A stretch of DNA of 56,357 bases from positions 1-56,357 of the IMG/VR virus record IMGVR_UViG_3300035005_000004; one strand, given 5' to 3'. This document shows, piece after piece, positions 14,547-23,356 of the stretch. Origin of the DNA: a virus. Under the pieces are notes generated by a model. It saw only the letters and a program-made list of their open reading frames with translations. It was not told where the DNA came from and did not search any database. Both the position numbers and the translations under genes were made by a program. The number at the start of each line of letters is the position of its first letter. Positions within the stretch are counted from its first letter, which is position 1.

Positions 14547-16036
14547 ACGCTCACAGCTACGATTTCGCCCTTCCTCGTGAATCCCCGAACAACATCGAGG
14601 CCGAACAGGCTCTGTTGGGTGCGCTGTTTGCCAACAATGATCTCGTGGGATCGTTGGAGTTTCTGCGCCCATCCCATTTTTTCGAACCTCTACACCGCAG
14701 AATCTATGACACCTGCATCGAATTGATCAAATTGGGAAAGACTGCGAACCCGGTCACGGTGAAGTCGTTCCTGCCTGCTGATGAAAAAGTTGGCGGCATG
14801 ACGGTGGCGCAATATCTAGCTCGGCTGGCAGCTGAGGCGGTGACCGTCATCAATGCTGTGGACTATGCGCGCGCTATCGAAGACATGTCCCGACGCCGAC
14901 GGCTGATCGTGGCTGCAGACCACCTGCGTGAAGCCGCATTTGACGCCCCTGCGGAAGCGGACCCGCAATCGCTCGGCGACATGGCAATCGACGAAATATC
15001 TGCTGCTTGTGAGACAGATGCGGAAACGCTTGGTGCGATCAGCATGGGCGATGCCATCACGTCCGCCATCGACATGGCAAACGCCGCCTTCATGAAGGAC
15101 GGCAAACGGGCGGCCGGTATCGGGTATCGAGTTGGGCCGCTTGAGCGCCTAATCGGGCCGTTGTTCGGTGGGCAGTTGATCATCATTGGCGGCGCGACCA
15201 AGCAGGGCAAGAGCGGATTGGTCGGTCAGATGTCAATCGGCGCGGCGCTGGAAGGATACCCAGTCGATTTCTATTCCGGCGAGATGACGGCCCAGGAATT
15301 GGCCATGCGCGAAATATCGCGGCGCATCGGTGTTCCGGTCCGCAGGCAAAAGCGCGGCGAACTCACCGAGGCGCAGTTCGCGCAGATGGTGGAAGTCCAC
15401 CAAGCACTTAAAGACACACCGATCCTCATTCAAAATCGCCGTCTGACACTGCCGCAGTTGAAGGATCGCTGGAGACGCATCGTGCGCAAACGCGGCAAGT
15501 CCCTGTTGATCCTGGATCATGCCGGGTTGCTCGATCGGGATAGGGCCACGGCCAAAATGAGCAACTGGGAGTTTGGCGAGGAAGTCACCCGCGAACTGAA
15601 GGCGACGGCACGCGATCTCGATTGCCCGATTGTCGTCTGCGTCCAGTTGAAGAAAAACACCTTCGCGGAAAACAAAGGGCCGCTCAACGAGAAGTTCCTT
15701 AACGACATTATCCGCCGCAAGCCTCGGTATTCCGACCTCATAGGGGCAGTCGAACGGGATGCCGATCACGTCATCATGCCGTTCCGGCCCGAGGTTTTCC
15801 TGATGGAAAACGAGCCTACGCCTGGCTCTGAACTCTACGGAGTATGGGAATGCAAGGTCGCCGAATGGCGCGGCCGGGCACAGTTCGTTCTTGCCCTGTC
15901 GCGTGAGTTGCCATGGCCCGCAAACGTTACCGTTGGATGGGACGGCGGCACCACTTCATTCTTCGAAATTGGCGAGAACGGGTTTCCCGAAAGATTCGAC
16001 ACGCCCGTTTCCTCTGATCCTATGAGGCTGTTCTGA
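14543..16036 (+). CDS. Replicative DNA helicase, DnaB family, 497 aa
   Basis: GTGA overlap at 14543. N-terminal DnaB domain opens NNIEAEQALLGALFANNDLV; a linker follows; the RecA-like C-terminal domain has Walker A GGATKQGKSGL (~216-226) and Walker B-type LLILDHAGLLDRD. The Lys-Ser Walker A ending differs from the usual GKT/S only mildly. The length is normal for DnaB. It should unwind the phage replication fork; no separate primase was recognised in the window. Confidence 0.85.
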   Translation: MNAHSYDFALPRESPNNIEAEQALLGALFANNDLVGSLEFLRPSHFFEPLHRRIYDTCIELIKLGKTANPVTVKSFLPADEKVGGMTVAQYLARLAAEAVTVINAVDYARAIEDMSRRRRLIVAADHLREAAFDAPAEADPQSLGDMAIDEISAACETDAETLGAISMGDAITSAIDMANAAFMKDGKRAAGIGYRVGPLERLIGPLFGGQLIIIGGATKQGKSGLVGQMSIGAALEGYPVDFYSGEMTAQELAMREISRRIGVPVRRQKRGELTEAQFAQMVEVHQALKDTPILIQNRRLTLPQLKDRWRRIVRKRGKSLLILDHAGLLDRDRATAKMSNWEFGEEVTRELKATARDLDCPIVVCVQLKKNTFAENKGPLNEKFLNDIIRRKPRYSDLIGAVERDADHVIMPFRPEVFLMENEPTPGSELYGVWECKVAEWRGRAQFVLALSRELPWPANVTVGWDGGTTSFFEIGENGFPERFDTPVSSDPMRLF

Positions 16037-16404
16037 TGCCCAACGCACCCGATTTCCTTCCAGAATACTGGTATCTGCCGGTCGGTGGCGGCTACGTTCC
16101 GGCCTATCGATTGTTTACTGGCAAGCAGCTTCATATTGTTCCGGGCAATCAGCCAATGGCGACTGCTGGACAAGCCATGGCTGTGGCCAGGGAATATGTC
16201 AGGCAGCGTCTCAACTCGCCTGTACAGGCCTGCACGGTCGAGCCGGAGGCAGAACTCGATGAAATCGAACGATGGCGCCGCAAGAAGGCCGATGAAGCCG
16301 CCGCGGAAAAGGCCAAGGTGTTCGGCTCTGCACCAATGACGCCGCGCAATGCCAGCGGATCGACTGTAGCCGTCGAATACAGGAACCGGAGGGCACGGGC
16401 ATGA
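16036..16404 (+). CDS. Hypothetical protein, 122 aa
   Basis: TGATG coupling to the helicase gene at 16036. N-terminal beta-rich part (PEYWYLPVGGGYVPAYRLF), central helix, then a charged helix ERWRRKKADEAAAEKAKVF and a basic tail. No family recognised. Confidence 0.65.
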   Translation: MPNAPDFLPEYWYLPVGGGYVPAYRLFTGKQLHIVPGNQPMATAGQAMAVAREYVRQRLNSPVQACTVEPEAELDEIERWRRKKADEAAAEKAKVFGSAPMTPRNASGSTVAVEYRNRRARA

Positions 16405-16802
16405 CGATCCACCCACGTATTCCCCCTATCGACCTCGACACCGCAAGCCGTGACCGCCTCATAGGCCACATCGATGCGTTGGAGGATATTCTCCAAACCC
16501 TTCTCCCCGCCGAAAGCGATAGCGAGCTCTCCAAATTGAGAGCACTCGGGCTGACACGGACACAAGCGCGGATGCTCGCCTGTCTGACCAATGGCAGAAC
16601 CCAGTCCCGCCAGCAGCTCAGGACTGCCAGCCGGCAATGGGGTGACGAGTACGAGACTAAATCGGTCGATGTCATCATCCATCACATTCGCAAGAAGCTA
16701 CACCACCACGGCATCGAAATAAGGAACGATTGGGGAAGCGGGTTCTATATGGACCCGGCGAGCATCGCCAAACTGCAGGCTGTCCTGGCGGAGGAAAAAT
16801 GA
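16401..16802 (+). CDS. CtrA/OmpR-type winged-helix DNA-binding protein, 133 aa
   Basis: ATGA overlap at 16401. After a short coiled helix the C-terminal ~85 residues match a response-regulator effector domain: LTRTQARMLACLTNGRTQSR, then SVDVIIHHIRKKLHHHGIEI and the wing WGSGFYMDP. There is no receiver domain. CtrA-like binding proteins in alphaproteobacterial phages may read host cell-cycle sites; here the target is unknown. Confidence 0.75.
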   Translation: MTIHPRIPPIDLDTASRDRLIGHIDALEDILQTLLPAESDSELSKLRALGLTRTQARMLACLTNGRTQSRQQLRTASRQWGDEYETKSVDVIIHHIRKKLHHHGIEIRNDWGSGFYMDPASIAKLQAVLAEEK

Positions 16803-17245
16803 TCGATCCGCACGTGCAAAGCTTATGCGATGAATTCGGCGTTCCGATCGTTCCGAAGCATCGCTATCCAGCCATAGGCGAGACGCGAGCCGTCGCAGCC
16901 ATCCGCAAGGTCATTGAACGTGGCGGAATGGATGACGCCCGCGTCGTCATGCGCACTTTGACCGAGACAGCCAACAACAAGGCCAGCCTCGAAGCGGAGT
17001 GCATCGGTGCGGCCTTCGACCTCTACAGGCACGGCAGGGATCGCTTCGAGCATGACCCTTCCAAATGGATGGAAGTCTGGGACATTTGCCCTGTGGCTGA
17101 ATTGCAGGCCATCGCGCATGATTTACGCGGCTTCGTTCCTTTGCGACCCGCATTGGCCGGCATGATCTACGAACGCATCTGGCGCGCCTATGGGCCTAGA
17201 TCCATTCAACCCGATCTTCTCGATGACAGGAACTTCCAGCCATGA
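16799..17245 (+). CDS. Hypothetical protein of the replication operon, 148 aa
   Basis: ATGA overlap at 16799 (MIDPHVQSLCDEFGVPIVP). Mostly helical, with RAVAAIRKVIERGGMDDAR and a C-terminal DLRGFVPLRPALAGMIYE. It resembles short proteins found between helicase and late-switch genes in rhizobial phages, but I cannot name a family. Confidence 0.65.
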   Translation: MIDPHVQSLCDEFGVPIVPKHRYPAIGETRAVAAIRKVIERGGMDDARVVMRTLTETANNKASLEAECIGAAFDLYRHGRDRFEHDPSKWMEVWDICPVAELQAIAHDLRGFVPLRPALAGMIYERIWRAYGPRSIQPDLLDDRNFQP

Positions 17246-17940
17246 CCGAAGGCGATATCGCAGAACTGTTCATCCGCGCTGCGGAGACCGAGGCCAAGTT
17301 GCCCGAGGTCAATGGGCTTCGGGAAAACTTCGGCAGGTACACATTGCCGTGGGTGCATGATCTCGGCGATATCAATGGGCGCAGGCGTGAGTTTGGGGAC
17401 CAACTCCTACCAGGGGACGACCCCTTGGGTGATTGGTCGAAGTCCGCCAGCCGCGTGTTGGCGGAGTGGGGCAAACGACCGACGACACGGCAGATTGAGA
17501 ATTGGGAGCGGTGCATGGACATCATGCGATCCTTTCTTACCGACGAAGGTCAGAGGCGTTCATTGTGGGCATGGGCGAGGGCACAAGCGGGCACCTTGAC
17601 CAGGCCGGGACGGCGCAGCAGGATCAGCTTTGCGCGCTGGTGTCGCGATGTCGAGAAGATTGCGGAAATCACTGGTCACAGGCGAAAAAACCGCGCCATT
17701 GCATCACTTTTTGCAGGAATGCACGGCAAACCTGATTTGCATTGCAAAAATCATGCGGAAGGGGTGTTGCCTGATACCCAAGAAATCAGTCATATTTTCG
17801 CTACGGTCGAAGGTGATCGCGCAGTATACGACGCCAAGCGAGTATACTCATGGCGTGATGACCCAAGCTTCAGCAAATCAACTGGCATGAGCCTTCGTGA
17901 GTGGCGCAACGCCAAGCGGCGCCAGAAGCAGGCGGCTTAG
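17242..17940 (+). CDS. DUF6362-like protein, 232 aa
   Basis: ATGA overlap at 17242. Residues 75-165 (WGKRPTTRQIENWERCMDI, WAWARAQAGTLTRPGRRS, FARWCRDVEKIAEITGHRR) look like the DUF6362 pattern seen at this spot in alphaproteobacterial phages. The C-terminal third is basic (SLREWRNAKRRQKQAA). Last gene of the rightward early operon, directly before the structured RNA region. Function unknown; its Arg-rich helices suggest nucleic acid binding. Confidence 0.65.
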   Translation: MTEGDIAELFIRAAETEAKLPEVNGLRENFGRYTLPWVHDLGDINGRRREFGDQLLPGDDPLGDWSKSASRVLAEWGKRPTTRQIENWERCMDIMRSFLTDEGQRRSLWAWARAQAGTLTRPGRRSRISFARWCRDVEKIAEITGHRRKNRAIASLFAGMHGKPDLHCKNHAEGVLPDTQEISHIFATVEGDRAVYDAKRVYSWRDDPSFSKSTGMSLREWRNAKRRQKQAA

Positions 17941-18650
17941 ATCGTTCGCAAGCGTATCTTGCGAGTAGGCGACGGCCGCCGAAGATAGCCGTAGTCGGTT
18001 GAACGCGACAGGAAGGCCTCGTGAACAACGCACCTGCTTCGGCAGGCCGACTAAGGCAGCAATAGAGTTTCCGCGAGAGCGGACAGGGTTGGGCGCACCG
18101 GGACCGCGCACAAGTAGCTCAACAGGATAGAGCGACCGACTTCTAATCGGTAGGTTTCTGGTTCGAGTCCAGACATGTGCGCCATTCATCGCCGTCCATG
18201 ACGGCAACGACAGTCCGGCACCGGTAGCAGGATAATGGCCCGGTCGCGTTAAGGTCACCATGGGGGCGGTGGCGTCGGCAGAAATGCGAGATGAACCGGC
18301 AGATGCTTGCGGGGCCTGCCCGTCTCGTAGCGAGGCTCAGGAGCTATCCTGGCAGCCGGTGAAAGGCCGGCCCTCGCTGTATCATTCGAATTGCCCGCGC
18401 CAGCGCTCCATGACCTCAAGAGCCATGTGCCAGCGGATGCCAGTGTGGGTAAGCAAATCAGGAACGGCGGACGGACGAGGCTAAGGCCCGTGAGGTGCTT
18501 GGGAAAGTGTGGGAGGCGAAAGCCGATGTACCACTCCCCTGATCGCCAAGGCGGGGTGGGAAGCGAGCGGTCCAGTCCGTTCCTGATACCAATGCGGGGT
18601 CATCATGCCAGTAACGATCCCCCTGCAATGCTCAGAGCGGCGGTGGCGTT
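17941..18650 (+). ncRNA. Large structured RNA region, GOLLD/ROOL-like or new, with embedded tRNA
   Basis: About 710 bases between the early operon and a convergent gene contain no credible coding frame, yet many stems. Seen directly: 17947-17952/17958-17963; 17972-17976/17988-17992; a UUCG hairpin 18033-18046; a GAGA hairpin 18070-18083; tRNA 18108-18184; 18191-18196/18200-18205; 18220-18224/18240-18244; 18324-18334; 18338-18351; 18355-18371; a GAAA hairpin 18515-18524 inside GTGG/CCAC (18509-18512/18531-18534); and an 11-bp long-range stem 18457-18467/18577-18587. GNRA and UUCG loops, size, phage location and a tRNA inside match what is known of GOLLD and ROOL RNAs. Class membership is inference and the ends are approximate. 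Confidence 0.6.
18108..18184 (+). tRNA. tRNA-Arg (anticodon UCU)
   Basis: A complete cloverleaf: acceptor GCACAAG paired with CATGTGC (one A-A mismatch), D stem GCTC/GAGC, anticodon stem ACCGA/TCGGT with loop CTTCTAA (anticodon TCT), five-base variable loop, T arm TCTGG-TTCGAGT-CCAGA, discriminator G and an encoded CCA. It reads AGA, usually a rare codon in high-GC hosts. It sits inside the structured RNA region. Confidence 0.9.
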
Positions 18651-19016
18651 CTACTTCTTCGTTTGATGGGCTGCTGCATCAGATACTTCTCGTCCTCTTC
18701 GGTCGATGAAATCGCGAAGCGCGGTGTGGTTATCAGAAATCCGCTGCATCGCTTCTGGTGTCAGTTTGCCCTTCGATGCCTCTTCGAGAAGTTCAAGGTG
18801 GTAGGCGAAGTGAAGTGAAATCGGATAGAGGCTGCCACCTATCTTAGAGATCACATCAGATCGGTACTTGTAGTCGGAAAGGGCGAGCTCAACCGCCTTT
18901 TCGCGGAGGTGTCGCCTTTCATCTCTCCTGCCTTGAATCCATATCGTGATGATGGAAGTTGCGGAACCGATCAGCGCGCCGGCCAAAGCTGATACCAGCG
19001 GAACCCAAAACTCCAT
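18651..19016 (-). CDS. Membrane-anchored hypothetical protein, 121 aa
   Basis: ATG at 19016 is chosen because GGGGAG lies eight bases upstream. Residues 3-24 form one membrane helix (VPLVSALAGALIGSATSII); after a basic stop-transfer (QGRRDERRHLREK) the rest is helical and probably cytoplasmic. It is convergent with the structured RNA and divergent from the late operon, typical of a moron expressed in the lysogen. Function unknown. Confidence 0.7.
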   Translation of the reverse strand: MEFWVPLVSALAGALIGSATSIITIWIQGRRDERRHLREKAVELALSDYKYRSDVISKIGGSLYPISLHFAYHLELLEEASKGKLTPEAMQRISDNHTALRDFIDRRGREVSDAAAHQTKK

Positions 19017-19094
19017 GCCCATTCTCCCCAAGGCCCGTCATGAGAGCTTCGCCCAGGCACTGGCAAAGGGCAAGACGGCGTCACCTAGGGGCAT

Positions 19095-19637
19095 CTAGTA
19101 ATCGAGAAAGCCGGGGTTCATGCATGTGCGCTCGGCAATACTCCCGAAGGCCTCAATCAGGAATGGCGGCCTTGGTGCACGAGTTTCCTTCTGGATGATA
19201 TAGCGCAGGGCAAATGAACTGGAGCGGCCGTGCAGGTGGGAGAGAACACCTAATGCTCCAACTAGAACGTCGCGAGGATTCTCCGAAAAGTCGTCGTTAG
19301 GCCATTTCCCGCCGTCTCTTGCCGCCGACCAAACCAATTCAGCGGCTTGGAGCGATTCCCGTCTAAGAATTTCATTGGCGTCAGCCGACCACAGCTTCAA
19401 CAAATCGTGCCCGTAGGTGGACCGCACTTCATCTTGGTTCGCGCCATGGCGTATGAGTGGGTATTTGAAAAGTAACTCGGCTCCGTGCGCTAGCAGATGT
19501 AACGCCGGCGTCTGCAGCAATCTGCCTCTCGTTCTCCATTCCGTTGAATCGCACAGCACTTGGGCGGCTGTAAGATAGCGCTGCGCACCTGCAACAAACT
19601 GTCCTTGGATCGTCATGAAAAAATCGTTCTCATCCAT
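19095..19637 (-). CDS. Hypothetical HEPN-like protein, 180 aa
   Basis: ATG at 19637, no good ribosome site. All-helical composition with the stretch LHLLAHGAELLFKYPLIRHG and TYGHDLLKLW, which recalls HEPN-type helical proteins, though the R-x4-6-H catalytic motif is not clear. It stands alone and leftward between early and late genes, a usual place for lysogenic-conversion or defence genes. Role is inference from position. Confidence 0.6.
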   Translation of the reverse strand: MDENDFFMTIQGQFVAGAQRYLTAAQVLCDSTEWRTRGRLLQTPALHLLAHGAELLFKYPLIRHGANQDEVRSTYGHDLLKLWSADANEILRRESLQAAELVWSAARDGGKWPNDDFSENPRDVLVGALGVLSHLHGRSSSFALRYIIQKETRAPRPPFLIEAFGSIAERTCMNPGFLDY

Positions 19638-19768
19638 CGACTTTGCGCACTTCAGCCCCCTCTAAAGTAGACAAAAGATAGATCAGGTTAGATGCAGACA
19701 GGCAAGAAGACTGGCGATGCTGAGGAACAGGATATGCCGCCCCAGCGTAAACTGAGGCGGCTCGCTCG

Positions 19769-19828
19769 TCATATCAGATGTAGAATGGCAATGATCGCGT
19801 AAGCGATTGCCAGCAGTGCGTCGCGCAT
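19769..19828 (-). CDS. Micropeptide, 19 aa, hydrophobic
   Basis: ATG at 19828 follows AAGGAGG with about nine bases spacing, among the strongest ribosome sites in the window. The product MRDALLAIAYAIIAILHLI is nearly all hydrophobic and could insert in the membrane like small regulatory or toxic peptides. The stretch 19638-19949 holds no other gene I trust; it also contains the AGGAACA/TGTTCCT hairpin at 19880-19904. It could be a leader peptide or a chance frame. Confidence 0.4.
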   Translation of the reverse strand: MRDALLAIAYAIIAILHLI

Positions 19829-19949
19829 TTCGAGTGCCCTCCTTTCCAAGGCTAATTAGTCGGGACATGGCTTTCTGTCAGGAACAGCCGCTCCTTTTGT
19901 TCCTATAGGCGGGAGATGGTTTCAGCATCCACTGGCCCGAGATTGTGAA

Positions 19950-20351
19950 ATGAATCTCACTGACAAGCAGCAGCGCTTCGTCGCGGAATACCTAGTGGAT
20001 CTGAATGCTACCCAGGCAGCGATACGCGCTGGGTACAGCGAGAAGACGGCGCGGAGTGTCGGGTCCGAAAACCTGACGAAACCTGACATCGCGGATTTGA
20101 TCCGAAAGAAGCAGGAAAGAGTCGCCGAGAAAGCCGAATGGACGGCCGTGGACAGGCTTGCGGCCCTCAAGCGTATCTCCGATGCCGCCGAGAAGAACGA
20201 CGCCCGAGTGGCCGTCTCTGCCATCGCTGAGGCCAACAAGATGCAGGGCAGTCATGCCCCGACGAAGACTGAGGTCTCAGGTCCAGAAGGTGGCCCGATC
20301 CAGACAGAAAGCCGGACATGGCGCGACGTGCTGCGCAGCGAGAAGAGTTAG
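19950..20351 (+). CDS. terS: Terminase small subunit, 133 aa
   Basis: ATG at 19950. The opening MNLTDKQQRFVAEYLVDLN followed by ATQAAIRAGYSEKTARS is the standard Terminase_2-type DNA-binding helix-turn-helix. A helical oligomerisation part and a polar tail follow. It overlaps the large subunit gene by 34 bases. The protein recognises the packaging site and loads the large subunit; the pac or cos site is probably in or just before this gene. Confidence 0.85.
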   Translation: MNLTDKQQRFVAEYLVDLNATQAAIRAGYSEKTARSVGSENLTKPDIADLIRKKQERVAEKAEWTAVDRLAALKRISDAAEKNDARVAVSAIAEANKMQGSHAPTKTEVSGPEGGPIQTESRTWRDVLRSEKS

Positions 20352-21781
20352 AGGACAGCACGCACCTCACCAACCCGGCGCTTTATGACTTTTGGGAAGA
20401 GGTGTTCCTCGGCAGCGTCGACATTGCTGTCCTGCACGGTGGTCGATCCAGTTCGAAGACGAGGGATACCGCCTGCCAGTTGGTGAGGCTGATCAATCAC
20501 CTGACTGTCAAGATGCGCGTTCTTTGCATCCGGCGCTTTCAGAATCGCATTCAGGAATCGGTCTACACTGAACTGAAGTGGGCCATAAATCATCTCGGGC
20601 TCAGTGCCGCGTTCGACGTCATGAAGACGACGATCGTCCACAAGGCGACCGGTTCCGAGTTCATCTTCTACGGGATCGAGCGAAACCTCGACGACATCAA
20701 AGGCACGTCGGACATCGACATCCTTTGGGTGGAGGAGGCGGAGAAACTTACGGAAGAGCAGTGGGTCGTTATCGCGCCGACGATCCGCAAAGAGGACAGC
20801 CTCACGATCCTGCTCTTCAATCCGAAATTCGTTACGGACTATGTGTGGAAGAATTTCGTTGTAAGCACCCCCGAGCACTGCCTAGTCCACAAGATCGACT
20901 ACTCGGAAAACCCGTTCCTCTCGGACAAGGCCAAGCGCGACATTGCGGCAATGCAAGAGCGCGAGCCTGAGAAGTTCGAGCACGTTTACGGTGGCGTACC
21001 ACTCGGCGATAGCGAGCTTTCGATCTTCAAGCGGCGTTGGCTGGATGCCTGCGTTGATGCGCATACCGTCCTGAATGTCACGTTGACCGGCCGGAATACG
21101 ATCGGCTTCGATCCTGCCGATGACGGCGAGGATAATTGCGCCACTGCCGACAAGATCGGAGGCATATTCTTCGACGCCGAAGACTGGGCATCTGGCAAGG
21201 ATGAACTTGTTCAGAACGCCAAGCGGGTTTGGGCCAAAGCCAAACTCATGGGAGCGACAGTCTCTTACGACACGATCGGTGTGGGTGCTTTCGTCGGTGG
21301 CTACATCGATGAGCAGAACCGTGAAAACCAAGCGAAGGTTCAGCACTACGCATTCCATGCCGGCGGCGCGGTGGAAGATCCTGATAAGCCGAGCGATCCC
21401 TACAATCGGCAAAGCCCGCTCAACAAGGACGAGTATCTGAACCGCAAGGCACAGGCGTGGGCCAACACGGCTCGCCGCGCGATGTTGACGTTCAATGCGG
21501 TGACGCGGGGCCACGCCATCAAGCCTGAGGACGTTCTATCGTTCTCTTCGGGGATGGGTGTTGCCAAACTCGACGCACTATTCACCGAGCTATGCGTGCC
21601 GTGGTGGGTTGAAACCGAGGGCAAAAAACGGGTCGTGCCGAAGGTGAAGCTCAAGAAGGACCTGGGCGTGAAGTCTCACAACCTGGCGGATGCTGTGATC
21701 GCTGCGGACAATTCGCATGCCAAGCGCCCGATGATCATCAGCCCGACGGCGGTGACACAGACGGCAATGCCTGGAATCTGA
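20318..21781 (+). CDS. terL: Terminase large subunit, PBSX type, 487 aa
   Basis: ATG at 20318 inside the end of the small subunit gene. Walker A-like GGRSSSKTRD at 41-50, Walker B DILWVEEAE near 138-146, and a C-terminal RNase-H nuclease domain with acids in GFDPADDGEDNC and SYDTIGVG, ending near HNLADAVIAAD. The pattern fits the PBSX/Terminase_3 family. It pumps DNA into proheads and cuts it. Confidence 0.9.
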   Translation: MARRAAQREELEDSTHLTNPALYDFWEEVFLGSVDIAVLHGGRSSSKTRDTACQLVRLINHLTVKMRVLCIRRFQNRIQESVYTELKWAINHLGLSAAFDVMKTTIVHKATGSEFIFYGIERNLDDIKGTSDIDILWVEEAEKLTEEQWVVIAPTIRKEDSLTILLFNPKFVTDYVWKNFVVSTPEHCLVHKIDYSENPFLSDKAKRDIAAMQEREPEKFEHVYGGVPLGDSELSIFKRRWLDACVDAHTVLNVTLTGRNTIGFDPADDGEDNCATADKIGGIFFDAEDWASGKDELVQNAKRVWAKAKLMGATVSYDTIGVGAFVGGYIDEQNRENQAKVQHYAFHAGGAVEDPDKPSDPYNRQSPLNKDEYLNRKAQAWANTARRAMLTFNAVTRGHAIKPEDVLSFSSGMGVAKLDALFTELCVPWWVETEGKKRVVPKVKLKKDLGVKSHNLADAVIAADNSHAKRPMIISPTAVTQTAMPGI

Positions 21782-21790
21782 GGAAGCTTC

Positions 21791-23356
21791 ATGTTGTCTT
21801 GGTTCTGGCGCCGGAAGGCCGAAATAGTAACGGCCGAGGTGGCGCAACCTGCTCAACAGGTCATGAAGGTATCGCAGGAGGCTGTTGCCGCGACGCGCGT
21901 CGTTCAGGCGGAAGTCCGGCCGTTCAAGGCTGCAGTCCATCCCCCGTTGGTTGGAACGCATGACAAAGCCATCGCCATGGATACGGCGATGGACAGCATC
22001 AACGGCTGGGCCGCCAATGCCTATGCCAGCGCTGCGGCAACGTTCGGCTACCAGGGTTCGGCCTTCATGGGCTACCCGGTCCTGGCCGAACTCGCGCAGC
22101 GTCCGGAATATCGGATGATGTCGGAGATCATCGCCGGGGAATGCACTCGCCGCTGGATCAGATTTACGGCCAAGAATAAGGCCCAAGAGAAGGACAAGGC
22201 TGAGCGGATCACTGAACTCGAGGCGGAGTTCAAGCGCCTCAATGTCAGGGCGGTGTTCAAAAAGGTCGCCGAGACCGACGGGTACTTCGGGCGAGCTCAT
22301 ATCAGCATCGATACCGGCGATTCCAAAAATCCCGAAGAGATGGCCAAGAGTATCGGCGATGGCTGGGACAAGGTTTCGGCAGCCAAAATTGGAAAGGGCA
22401 GCATCAAGAAGTTGAAGCTCATCGAGCCGGTCTGGATATACCCGACGGGCTACAATGCGGCCGATCCTTTTGAGGATGGCTGGTACGACCCACAATCCTG
22501 GAACGTGATGGGCAGGAGCGTCCACAAGACACGGTTGCTGACGTTTATCGGCCGCCCGGTGCCGGATCTGCTGAAACCGGCCTATTCGTTCGGGGGCATC
22601 TCGCTGTCACAGATGGCGTATCCCTATGTCGAGAACTGGTTGAAAACTCGGCAGGGCGTCAACGACATCATCACGTCGTTTACGCAGTTCGTTCTGAAGA
22701 CAGGAATGGATGCCGTTCTGAGCGGTGGTTCGGCTGACAGCATGCTGGCCCGCGCGGCGATGTTCAACAATACGCGATCCAATCGCGGTTTGCTGATGAT
22801 CGACAAAGAGGCGGAGGAGTTCGAGAATGTCTCGTCGCCACTCAGTGGCCTCGACGCGCTCCAGGCTCAATCACAGGAGCATATGGCATCCGTTAGCCAT
22901 ATCCCAACGGTGAAGCTGCTCGGCGTCCAGCCGGCGGGCCTGAACGCATCGTCGGAAGGTGAGTTGCGGTCGTTTTATGACTGGACACACAGCTTCCAGG
23001 AGGACCTTTATCGCCAGAACTTGCATGCCCTCTTAGGTTTGGTGATGCTTTCGCTGTGGGGTGAAACCGACGATGGCATCGATTTCGAATTCGAGCCGCT
23101 GTGGTCTCTCGACGAGAAGGGCCTGGCTGAAGTCGAGAAGACGAAGGCCGAAACCCGCCAGATTGATATCGATTCCGGTGTTGTCTCGCCAGAGGAAGCG
23201 CGCAGTAGCCTAGCAAGCGATCCAGACAGCATGTATCAAAACCTCGATCCGGACGAAGTGCCGGACCTCCTCATTGAGGAGGAAGAAGGCCTTGAGCCGA
23301 AGGGCGGCCATCCTATAAATGGGCTATTCGACGACGGGAAAAAGGCCGCGGCGTGA
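21791..23356 (+). CDS. Portal protein, DUF1073 type, 521 aa
   Basis: ATG at 21791 nine bases after terL. Residues 65-440 follow the DUF1073 (PF06381) portal pattern: MDSINGWAANAYASAAATFG, RPEYRMMSEIIAGECTRRW, ETDGYFGRAHISIDTG, and the late segment HIPTVKLLGVQPAGLNASSE. Acidic tail EEEEGLEPKGG. It forms the ring for DNA passage and head-tail joining. Relatives of this family are sometimes fused to Acb1; here the Acb1-like domain is in a separate head protein. Confidence 0.85.
   Translation: MLSWFWRRKAEIVTAEVAQPAQQVMKVSQEAVAATRVVQAEVRPFKAAVHPPLVGTHDKAIAMDTAMDSINGWAANAYASAAATFGYQGSAFMGYPVLAELAQRPEYRMMSEIIAGECTRRWIRFTAKNKAQEKDKAERITELEAEFKRLNVRAVFKKVAETDGYFGRAHISIDTGDSKNPEEMAKSIGDGWDKVSAAKIGKGSIKKLKLIEPVWIYPTGYNAADPFEDGWYDPQSWNVMGRSVHKTRLLTFIGRPVPDLLKPAYSFGGISLSQMAYPYVENWLKTRQGVNDIITSFTQFVLKTGMDAVLSGGSADSMLARAAMFNNTRSNRGLLMIDKEAEEFENVSSPLSGLDALQAQSQEHMASVSHIPTVKLLGVQPAGLNASSEGELRSFYDWTHSFQEDLYRQNLHALLGLVMLSLWGETDDGIDFEFEPLWSLDEKGLAEVEKTKAETRQIDIDSGVVSPEEARSSLASDPDSMYQNLDPDEVPDLLIEEEEGLEPKGGHPINGLFDDGKKAAA

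Noticed and set aside
17947-18105. Possible second tRNA 5' of tRNA-Arg
   Set aside because: The GTTGAAC-like loop has no matching acceptor or anticodon arm.
17878-18261. 127-aa minus-strand ORF across the tRNA
   Set aside because: Covers the tRNA and hairpins of the structured RNA; sequence is the reverse of RNA stems and has no family look.
18260-18666. Two rightward ORFs (74 and 91 aa) in the RNA region
   Set aside because: No ribosome sites, odd composition, overlap of RNA stems including the long-range one.
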